Positions 55,746-64,000 of a stretch of DNA of 64,000 nt are shown piece by piece (position 1 is the stretch's first letter; each line of letters starts with the position of its first letter). The notes below the pieces were generated by a model. It saw nothing but the letters and a program-made list of their open reading frames with translations. It made no database searches and had not been told where the DNA came from. The stretch covers positions 18,973,167 to 19,037,166 of the forward strand of contig ML682013.1 in assembly GCA_007922195.1 (NCBI GenBank), given 5' to 3'. Source of the DNA: Podocnemis expansa. Its lineage: Eukaryota; Chordata; Testudines; Podocnemididae. Made by a program: the position numbers and the translations under genes.

Positions 55746-56432
55746 ATGCAAAAACACATGTAAGAATAATAAGATCATGCCTCTCTTGAATGCAAATGAA
55801 ATACAAGAGGGATCAGAATAAGATGTTTTTGAAAAGTAGAGCCAGATCCTCAGTGACTATAAATCTGAATAACTCCACTGACCTTGATGGAGTTGCAGTG
55901 GTTTACAGATGCTGCAGAGCCTGCCTATAGCATGTAGCTATAATGATCCCCAGTCGGGAGTTTCTAGAGCAGTAGCACAGAAATACACTAATTGAACTAA
56001 AAGAATAACTCCTTTAGATGGTAGTAGTAGTAATCTGCTATCATCTAATGGACCAGGTGGTGTATGTTGGGGGAGGAAGCAATATTCTGTCAACCAACCT
56101 GTAAAATATTCAGCCAAATTAAAGAAACTTTGGCAAGCCTTTCCATTTCATCGCCATTTTCTTTGTGTGTGTATGTTGCTAATGTTAAAAAAAGATGTTA
56201 ATAAACTCTCAATCCCCTATGTCCCCTCTTCTGCATAGTCTTTAAAAAAGGTTCAGGTTCAATTAAAAGTGCAATGAGAGAGAGAAAAATCAATGTTATA
56301 TAAAATGGCCAGAATCACTCTTATGGTTTCTCATAAACTCTGCAAGGTGTTGTGTTTTGTTAGCCAAACCTCAGTTAGAAACATACTGGTACACTGAGCT
56401 CAGGTACTGGCACTCTATGGAGGATCACTAGG

Positions 56433-57018
56433 GTAGAGCTAGATTAAGTAGCCCTGAGCTGCTTGTCACCACAGCCCCCACCCCTGGGGCCACACCATGG
56501 GGCCCTCCTGCCTAGGGCTCCAGCCCCCCCATCATGGCTGCTTGCGGGTGGGCTGTTGCTGGGGGGTGGTCCCGCTTCAGCCCTGTCTGGTTGGTCAGCT
56601 CCTGGAGGCAGGTCTGGCTGGCACTTGGTGAGGCCACCAGTGCAGCCCTCCAAAACCACAGGCCCTGGATGCAGCACCAGAGGCAACGCCCTGAGCCAGC
56701 CAACCCTGCCCCTGAAGCACAGCAAACATGCACCAGCCCACCCCACTCCTGGGGGCAGGCCAGCCTGCCCAAGGGCAGCGTGGGAGCACCTGGAGCCTGG
56801 CCTCAGGCTGCAGGGCCATGCCACCTCCCATTGTGTTGGCAGGGAGCAGGAGCCCTCCCAGTTTCCTGCACCACCCCAAGCAAGGCCCCACCAGTGGGGC
56901 AGGCTGGCAGCAGGGGCTGGACCTTGCAGGAGCTTTAGAGGCTGAAGTCCAGGGCCCCCTTCAGGCCAGGGCCTGGGGCTTCATCACCAATAGACCCTGC
57001 ATTAATCTCTTCCTACAG
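56433..57018 (+). repeat. GC-rich dispersed repeat, family G2, copy 2
   Basis: See 50860-51403 for the shared motifs. The left end 'AGAGCTAGATTAAGTAGCCC' and the right end 'CCCTGCATTAATCTCTTC' contain GATTAA and its inverse TTAATC, a possible terminal inversion. Open frames of 86-160 codons overlap on both strands. No domain. Confidence 0.65.
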
Positions 57019-57332
57019 TAGGGTATGTCCTTGAAAATTAGCTGATTATCAGTTGACAAACAAACTAGTCATCCTGCTGAACTGCACCAAAAACAATTCT
57101 CCTGTGCCTTTAATCATCTATCCTTATTAAACAAACAGGAAAGACCAGTCCTGTTGTTAAGATATAAGGAGGAGGAACTTGCGGGTATTACATTTGAAAG
57201 CAACAAGAAGTAGAATGCCTGTTTTTTACCTAATTCCAACTTTAAGAGATCTCCAACTTTGTTGCAGAGATAGACAAACTGTAAAATTGAGAATGACTCA
57301 GAGTTAAGGAGAAAAAAGAATATAATCACTAT

Positions 57333-57626
57333 GGCCAGGTTTACACTGACCACAGAATTTGGTGGCAGTTCAAGGAAGATATGCAAGCTATGAAAAATAA
57401 CTTGCTTGTCTCCCTTCAACTTTCTAACATTCACTTACCTCCCTGACTCCGCAACACTGCGTCAAAAGTAAATGCGATCACTTTGACTCAGCACTACTTT
57501 CTTATGGGGATGGAGTTGCTAAGTCAAACTCTAGATTGATTGAGGAGGTCTTGACTGACTGCTCAATCAAACCAGAAACATCAAAGTGATGGCGTCGAAT
57601 TTGTCTCTGTCAGTATAGACTCAGCC
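57333..57626. mobile_element. MITE-like element, TIR related to the palindromic families
   Basis: Ends are GGCCAGGTTTACACTGAC (57333) and GTCAGTATAGACTCAGCC (ending 57626), an imperfect inverted pair in the same 'GG(C/G)TATGTCTACACTG' style. The interior does not use the 14-bp palindromes of families A-C; it contains 'CCTGACTCCGCAACACTGCG' and other unique sequence. TSD unclear (TAT and CAT). Confidence 0.55.
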
Positions 57627-57629
57627 CAT

Positions 57630-59835
57630 ATCTTGTGTAACAGAAGAGAAGAAATTAGGAATGGAAACACACACACAAACACAAATACCAAGGAGTAAGA
57701 TACACTCCCAGATTACCATAAAAAAAGTCCAGTTAACCTCCATCTAAATTGTTTTCAGGACCCATCACTAAAGATTGAAATTGGCATTTCAAACAACAAA
57801 CTAAAGTCATTGCTCTTGGATTATTTTTCAATCAAACCAGGCAGGTGTGTATGTTGTGCGATTTATATCAGCTTTGCATATAGTGTCTTTCAAGGGGAAG
57901 AAAATGAACACATGGGAGGGCTGTTTTTGAAAATGTTTAGAATACAGGAAAGCACTGCCTGCATTGGAACAGGCTAATAAAAACAGGCAGCAATGTTTTG
58001 GAGTGCAAGCAGGAATAAGCCTTTCTGTTTATGTATTCTAGAAGATCATGCAATTTTCTCTCCACCTACTTTCCATATGTTTAAGAGCAAATCTGGGAGT
58101 GCAACAATGTGTTGCAAAAATGTAAACCAATATGAGTCTCTTCTGCAGAACAAGGGGCTGGGTCCAGGATAAGTAACACTACTTGAAATTGTGGATATGA
58201 AAAGCAAATGCACCTTTACAGACTGAAAAATGAACAGACTGAAGTACTTGTAAGTGAATTGATGTTGCCATTTACTGTGAGTGTACTTTTACATTTTTTA
58301 GAAAGCCCATTAATAAAATTCATAGCTCTGATTGTCCCTGTCTTTGTTTAAGCTTTCCCCTGAAAAAGCCTAGTTCATAGTTTTATGAACAGGGATTTGA
58401 AGAGACTAAGGTTAACATCTCCACAAACACATGCTCAAGTGATCAAATGGTGGATTACATTGACCACGGAACATTAGGTAACATGCCAGCATCTTTACTA
58501 TGCCCAGCGTCTGCTGTCCCTGGTACACCTTGAAGTTTGAACAAAGACCTCAGTGTAGATGGGTTGCTATAGGACTTGAAATAGCAGTTTGAAATATTAC
58601 TCTATTTGAGTGGCTGAGCCTTAGATTAATTATAATAGACAATGAGATAATGACCCTGTCATAGTGTGTGCCATACAGGAGTGGGTAATTGTGCTTTAAA
58701 GTTGCTTAAACTTGTTCAATCAATCTAGGTGGACTAATATAAGATCAGAAAAAGAAAATATTTTTCTCAGATCCATATTGTGTTAGGTATGCTCCACCAC
58801 ACTAAAATAGCCACTCATGCTAATTAATCTTTACTGCCACTTGTCTATTATTGATTAATTTTGCAGGAAAAACAATCAAGTGAATTAGCAGGAGGAAAGG
58901 ACAGTTACAGTTACAACCTAACCTCTAGGCTAATCATTACTCCATAATCAATGGCATGTAGCACAGTTGATATTGGTAATATGCAACATGTGTTTTATTG
59001 AGACTGATGTGATTTTTCTATTCAAAAGATGGTCCTTGTCATTGATAGTCTCAAAGTGCTGGAGTCCATTTCAAAGTATTCTTCCACTTCCTTTTTGGCC
59101 CAATATTCAGTCCAAGTACTGTGTATTTCATGCAGCACACTGCCCCCACAATACAAAAGAAAGAGTTGAGGGAGTTTCAGCCACAATGACACTAGCAGGA
59201 GAATCTCCTAGAGGCGGACCTACTGGAAAGAAGTGCAGTGCAATTAAGAAGCAATCTCATTTCTTTGTAGGTTCCCTTCCCACACTCCTTTGTGACATGG
59301 TAGTTGATCTAAATGTTTATAAAGCAATGTTTATTGCAACCCAAGACATTCGTTTTTCAACATGAAGATACTGACAGGTGCTTCATAAATATTGTAGATA
59401 AGCAAACTTGTGAGTTAGCAAATGGGAGCTACAAAGAGGGGAATTTTGCAAAGGAGTTCTACATGTAAAGGAAGAGCAATTATGTGACACCTGAGTGAGT
59501 TTGTTTTGTTGTCTGTTTGTTGTTGTGTGGTTGCTTGATTGCCATGTCTTTCTTGATTGAACTTTATAGTGTGGTCTGTTTGGGGAGCTGTGTTCTGAAC
59601 CTAGTGACCTGCAAGACAAGGCTGAGAGCAGGACTAGTCTGCCCATAGAGGTGACGTAGGCAGTCGTTAGGGTGCCAGCCTGTAGGGGGCACCGAGGGCT
59701 GGGATGGCACTGGGGCCAGCAAGCTGCCTGCCCTGCTCTGCCAGCATCACTGGCCAGGGCAAAGAAGCTGCCGCCGTGATTCGGCCTGGCAGCCCATGCC
59801 AAAATACCTTGGGCTGGCCCTGGCTGAGGACTTCC
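57630..59835. other. No gene recognised; GC-rich repeat at 59627-59821
   Basis: 58700-58960 is complex and low in CpG ('GCTAATTAATCTTTACTGCC', 'TTATTGATTAATTTTGCAGG') and is a weak conserved-element candidate. The 132-codon frame at 58967-59365 has no recognisable domain; it is the longest frame outside identified repeats and cannot be fully excluded as an exon-like sequence. Confidence 0.45.
59627..59821 (-). repeat. GC-rich dispersed repeat with possible short TSD
   Basis: GC-rich block (about 195 bp) starting at 'AGCAGGACTAGTCTGCCCAT' and ending 'GGGCTGGCCCTG'. GGCTGAG at 59620-59626 and 59822-59828 may be a TSD, but seven bases in GC-rich DNA can recur by chance. It lies just upstream of, or within the 5' UTR of, the CR1 element. 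Confidence 0.5.
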
Positions 59836-60734
59836 TAACAAGGCTATAGCTTGCAATTCTTGTATCCTTAATCCCTATAGGATCCCTTGATAAGAGAGTG
59901 GGGCTAACTGAGGGAGAACAGGGTTTAAAAAGCCAGCTTCTATGTGACTAGAGGCACTAGCAAATTGGGAACTTTAGCAAGGGACCATGAAAGCCAGATA
60001 TACCTAGTAATCTCTTTCTAAACATAGGCCAAAGTCCGACTCCATTTAAAAACAAACAAACAAACAAACCCCCAACAAGATTAAAAATAATGCAGGCTGA
60101 TATCCAGCAGCACAGTGGGACTATCCAGTTTATTGCATTGAATGCAGTATGCGTTGGGCAGGTGGTTTGTGTGTGCATTTAATGCTATCAAGCCCTCAAA
60201 GACTGAGTAGGGACTCTTAAGACCAGAGCTGCTGAACTGGAGTATTTAAGGGACATAAAGAAGTACATAGCCAAGATTTTCCAAAACACAGAAGAGCAAT
60301 CCTACCCTTAATCTGACAGAATGTGTAACGTTGAAGAGAGTGAATGCCTGAGGGGAGGAGAACATCAACCTGGAGCAAAGGGAAGATGACTCATAGCTGG
60401 GACCCTCCTTCCAGATGATGTCGTTATCCTCTTACACTAAGAATACCCCTTCAGGGGAAGTTTCTAGGAACAGTTAGTTAATAATAATGGGAATGTGATT
60501 ATTAGAAATATAGATAATTGGGTTTATGATGTTCAGGAGCACAGCATGGTTAATTACCTGTGCGGTGCAAAAGTTATGGCCCTTTTAAAATACCTAGATA
60601 GATTTATTTACAGTGCTAGAGAGGAACTTGTGGTTGTGGTTCATGTGGGGTACCAGTGACATAGTGAAAGGTAGGAGTGAGTCCTTGGGTCCAAATTCCG
60701 ACTGCTAGGAAAGAGATTAGAGTCCAGGGCCTAC

Positions 60735-60974
60735 ATGGTAGTATTCTCTGAAATACTTGCAGGACAACTTAGAGAGGTAGAACTGCAGGTTCTCAATGTG
60801 TTAATGAGGAAGTGGTGTTTGGAGAAGAATTTAAATTTATTAGGAATGGGGGAAAGGAGGAGTCTATACAGGAACGATGGGCTCCACCTTAACCACAAGG
60901 GAACTAGACTGCTGGTATGTAAAATTAAAAAAGTCATAGAGCAGTTTTTAAAACAGCAGCTCAGGGTAATCTGA
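60735..60974 (+). pseudogene. CR1 ORF1 esterase-domain remnant
   Basis: 79 codons ending with 'SLYRNDGLHLNHKGTRLL', which matches the last block of the SGNH/GDSL esterase-type ORF1 found in many CR1 elements (the D-G-L-H-L motif with catalytic Asp and His). Upstream, out of frame near 60630-60660, 'VVVHVG' is present but the following GTND-type block has decayed. The visible methionine is internal. Confidence 0.75.
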
Positions 60975-61176
60975 CAGGTGAGGAAGAATACTTTTTGGAT
61001 AGATGCATCACTTAGGGGAGGATTTATTAAAGAGGATACTCTATATCCCACTACAGAGGAGAGTATAGAAATTGATGAAATACATGTAGGAACTGATGAG
61101 AAACTCTAATAGAAAAAGAGTACCATTCAAGTATATCACATAGAGGCAGACAACTAAAAAGGAACACATTTAATAA

Positions 61177-61371
61177 ATGCTTGTATGCAAATGCAAAAAA
61201 GGTCCAAATACTAAGATGAGTGAACTTGAGGGCCCATTATTAAATGAAGATATTGACCTAACAGGCATCACAAAAGCTTGGTTGAATGGTGATAATCAAT
61301 GTGACATGATAATACCAAGATCGAAAATGGCAGACGAAGCTGTGCTCCTGGGAAAGTGGCACTGTATGTGA
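61177..61371 (+). pseudogene. CR1 ORF2 endonuclease N-terminal remnant
   Basis: 64 codons matching the start of the APE-type endonuclease in order: 'LLNEDIDLTGITKAWLNGDN' corresponds to the conserved D(I/L)xxITExW block, in which the catalytic Glu (E of TETW) is replaced by Lys (TKAW). A frame break follows. Confidence 0.7.
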
Positions 61372-61602
61372 GAGAGAGCAGGCAGTTAAATACAATAAAC
61401 ATTTAAAATGAATCAAACAGTACCATAGACATTCAACAGATAGAAAGTCCATGCTTTAGTATTAAGAGTATAGCAGTAGGAACAGACTGCCAATCACCTG
61501 ACTAGGATGCTGATGATGATTGTAACATGTTCCAAGAGATTAGAGAGGCTACAAAAATAGAAGAAACAAAAATGATGGGGGACTTTAACTATCCTCATAC
61601 TG

Positions 61603-61812
61603 ATGGGGTGCATGTCATCTCAGGAACAGATAGAAATAAAATTTCTAGACACTGTTAATTACTGTTTCTTGGAACAGATAGTACTAGAATCCTCAAGAGG
61701 AGAGGCAATTTTCAATTTAGTCTTAAGCAGAGCACAAGATCTGGTCCAAGAGGTGACTGTCATTGAACCACTCAGTACTAGCCACCATGATAAAAATAAA
61801 TTTAACATGTAG
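61603..61812 (+). pseudogene. CR1 ORF2 endonuclease C-terminal remnant
   Basis: 69 codons: 'FLDTVNYCFLEQIVLESSRG' then 'LSRAQDLVQEVTVIEPLSTS' and HHDKNKF. In APE-type nucleases the final catalytic motif is SDH; here the reading is SHH, so the catalytic Asp is changed. This agrees with loss of function. Confidence 0.75.
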
Positions 61813-62620
61813 GAGGGAAATAGTTAAAAAAATCCAAAGAAACCCACTGCAGTAGCATTTAACTTAAAAAATGCAGAGTCTAGTTAAGCAGAAAATGAAG
61901 AGAAAAGCCCCAGGAATTAAATCCCTGAAAGCCACATAGAAACTTTTTAAAAACACCATAATAATGGCTCAAACTATATGTATACCCCAAATTAAAAAAA
62001 AATCAGAGGACAAAAAATGTAATCATAACTAAACAACAACACAAGAATTGATTTGAGGTAAAAAAATCCCCATCTTTTAAAAACTAAAAGTCATTTCCTA
62101 CTGCAGAAATTAAACACAAGCATAAACTCTGACAAGTGAAGTGTAAAAGTATAATTAGGCAGGCTAAAAAACAATTTGAAGAGTAACTAGCAAAAGATAC
62201 AAAAATTAGCAGCAAAATTTATTTTAATTACACCATAAGCAGGAAGCTTGGCAAATGTTAAGTGGGATCTCCAGATGATAGAGGTGCTAAAAGGCACTCA
62301 TGGCGGAGTATGCCTTTGCAGAAAAGATAAGTGAATTCTTTGCAACAATTTTTACAGCAGAGGACGTAAGGGAGAGTTCCACATCTGAGCCATTCTTTGT
62401 AGGTGACCAATCTGAGGAACTGTCCTGGATTGAGGTGTCAGTCTGGCAGGTGGTTGGTGCAAACTGAAAAATGAAACAGCAAAAAGGCACCAGGACCAGT
62501 GGTATTCACCTAAGAGTTTGGAAATAACTCAGATATAAAACTGCAGAACTATGAACTGCGGTATACAACCTATTGCTTAAATCAGCCTGTGTACCAGATA
62601 ACTAGCAAATACTTAATGTA

Positions 62621-62750
62621 CAAAAAACAAAAAACAAAAAAAGCAAAACACCAAGGAGTCCTGTGGCACTTAAAGACTAACAAATTTATTTTTCAAAGGA
62701 CTCCTTTTTTTTTTTTTTGCTGGACTAGACTAACATGGCCGCCCCTTTGA
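62621..62750 (+). mobile_element. Fold-back PLE inserted into CR1, 14-bp TSD
   Basis: Flanks are AAATACTTAATGTA (62607-62620) and AAATAGTTAATGTA (62751-62764), one mismatch in 14. The element begins with an A/C-rich lead, then 'CAAGGAGTCCTGTGGCACTT' and AAAGACTAACAAATTT, and returns through 'AAAGGACTCC', a T-run, and 'CTGGACTAGACTAACATGGC' to the PLE terminus. Removing it restores the CR1 sequence. Confidence 0.9.
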
Positions 62751-63198
62751 AAATAGTTAATGTAGTCATTTTTTAAAAAGCTTCCAAAGTCAGTCCTTGC
62801 AATTACAGACCAGTAAGACTAACAAGTAATTCAGCTGAAACTAAAGTATAGAATTATTAGACACATAGATGAACATGATATGTTGGGGGAGAGTTGATAT
62901 GATTTTTGTAATGGGAAATCATTCCTCACCTGTCTATAAGAACTCTCTGAAGAGATCAACAAACATGTGGACAAGGTTGATTCAATGGCCATCTTGTACT
63001 TGGACTCCAAGAAATCATTTTGATAATGTCCCTTAACAGAGATTCTTAAGCATAGTAAGCAGTCATAGGATATTCATCAGACAAGATACTCATGAATCAG
63101 TAACTGGTTATAAGACAAGAAAGAAAGGTAAGAATAAATGTTCAGTTTTCACAATGAAGAGAGGTAAAAAGAAAATATATGACTAAGGGGGGAATAAG

Positions 63199-63705
63199 CA
63201 GAGTTGTCCTGGGGTGGGGGAGACAGGTGATCACCCCTGGCCCTGTGGTTCTGTGGGCCCTGCGCTGTCCTTCCCTGAGCAGGGCAGCATGGGGCCCTCA
63301 CCACTGCCCCCATCTCTCCCCACCCCACTGGCCTTTGGCATGGAGCTGAAGGCAGGAGGGGCTGGAAGCAGGAGCACAGTGACCAGCCTCTGCTCAGGGC
63401 CAGCTCCCCCACTCCCAGGACGGAGAACAGCTGGCCCGGGGGGGGAACGGTCCAGCCCAGAGGCCGGGCTCTGCTCTCCCACCCTTCCCCTGAGCCAGCT
63501 GTTCCACCCTAGAGGTGGAGAGGGCCAGCCCAGATGTGGGGCAAGAGAGCAGAGCCCAGCCTGTGGGGACAGAGTGGCTGGCTCAGGGAGGGGTGGGAGA
63601 GAAGGGCCAGCCTTTGGGCTGGCCTACCCCCCTCAGTGCATGGAGGGGGTGTGGGGGGGCCACAGGCCATTGCCCTGGGCCCCACTCCTCTCCAGGGACA
63701 GCCCA
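63199..63705 (+). mobile_element. GC-rich G1 insert within CR1, 9-bp TSD
   Basis: Flanked by GGGAATAAG at 63190-63198 and 63706-63714. The 507-bp GC-rich body shares the G1 phrase 'GGCCGGGCTCTGCTCTCCCA' with 15570-16110. The 179-codon frame across it (63214-63753) is composition-driven and runs out into CR1 sequence. The CR1 deletion next to it must be older than, or simultaneous with, this insertion. Confidence 0.75.
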
Positions 63706-64000
63706 GGGAATAAGATAGAGGTTGATATAATTATGAATGATGAGCATGAATAATGAAGTGTTATTTATCCCTTCACACAACACAAGGACCAGAAGTCGCC
63801 CAATGAAATTAATAGGTAGCAGGTTTTAAACAAACGAAAGGAAGTACTTCTTCAGACAACACACAATCAACCTGTGGAATTTGTTTCCAGGGGATGTTAT
63901 GAAGAGCCAACAGGAAGATAGGACAAGACCGTGTACAAAAATGAGCCCACAATATTCAGATCTATGGAGGTTCATATCCTAGAATTCTAGTCTTTCTGTA

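Larger units (their letters stand above)
59840..64000 (+). mobile_element. Long CR1 LINE, sense, decayed, continuing past the window
   Basis: In order: 5' UTR-like sequence (59840-60200), ORF1 C-terminal region with an esterase-type motif, ORF2 endonuclease remnants, the linker and start of RT ('AAGGCACCAGGACCAGTGG' corresponds to the KGTRTSGIH region), then RT fragments to about 63165. After about 63715 it resumes in the CR1 3' part ('AATGAAATTAATAGGTAGCA'). Roughly 1 kb of ORF2, including the RT catalytic box, appears deleted at the junction. Two younger elements are nested in it (62621-62750 and 63199-63705). Many stops; not active. Confidence 0.85.

Noticed and set aside
56463..56945. 160-codon open frame as a gene
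   Set aside because: It is inside GC-rich family G2, with overlapping frames of up to 126 codons on the other strand.
58967..59365. 132-codon open frame as an exon or processed pseudogene
   Set aside because: No protein family recognised and no splice context; kept only as a note because it lies outside identified repeats.
63214..63753. 179-codon open frame as a gene
   Set aside because: It spans a GC-rich insert and continues into CR1 sequence across the TSD.

Overview
This window looks like intergenic or intronic DNA from a vertebrate, most probably a turtle. The background is AT-rich and CpG-poor, and there are no operons, bacterial-type genes or CRISPR arrays. The recognisable repeats are CR1 LINEs of the reptile/bird type, Penelope-like elements (PLEs) whose tail (core CAAGGAGTCCTGTGGCACTT) recurs many times, hAT-type DNA elements, and strongly palindromic MITE-like elements. 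The turtle assignment rests on recalled resemblance of the CR1 and PLE tails to turtle genomic repeats; no search was run. I found no convincing host protein-coding exon. The longer open frames are CR1 or PLE remnants, or open by chance inside GC-rich repeats.

Layout. 1-3.26 kb: no recognised feature. 3.27-4.79 kb: antisense CR1 split by a GC-rich insert, followed by a 50-bp inverted repeat. 7.5-9.2 kb: GC-rich repeat with a 60-bp tandem array, then a PLE with a GIY-YIG endonuclease remnant and a perfect 15-bp target-site duplication (TSD). 10.0-12.0 kb: two palindromic MITE-like elements almost back to back, a second GC-rich copy, a tRNA-like inverted pair and a small fold-back PLE. 15.1-19.3 kb: GC-rich repeats, another fold-back PLE and a hAT mini-element. 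23.9-28.4 kb: dispersed repeat, GC-rich blocks, antisense CR1 and a possible LTR-type block. 28.7-33.3 kb: PLE tails, then AT-rich sequence with a candidate conserved element. 33.3-36.8 kb: dense DNA-transposon island (two MITE-like elements, an inverted tRNA-like pair, two hAT elements 61 bp apart). 37.4-38.7 kb: sense CR1 3' end and a third palindromic family. 41-47 kb: old CR1 pieces and a truncated palindromic element. 48.6-51.8 kb: PLE, hAT, GC-rich and tRNA-like repeats. 52.2-52.7 kb: the best candidate conserved non-coding element. 53.9-57.6 kb: more palindromic and GC-rich elements. 59.8-64 kb: long decayed CR1 carrying both ORF1 and ORF2 remnants, disrupted by a fold-back PLE and a GC-rich insert.

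Nothing here works as a gene system; the content is a record of transposition. The most unusual points are: (1) three palindromic element families that share terminal repeats but are each filled with a different 14-bp palindrome; (2) a series of PLE copies reduced to hairpins that keep 12-15-bp TSDs; (3) pairs of tRNA-like pol III promoter modules facing each other; (4) a GC-rich element class that inserts with 9-11-bp TSDs. Annotation confidence is highest where both termini and a TSD are visible.
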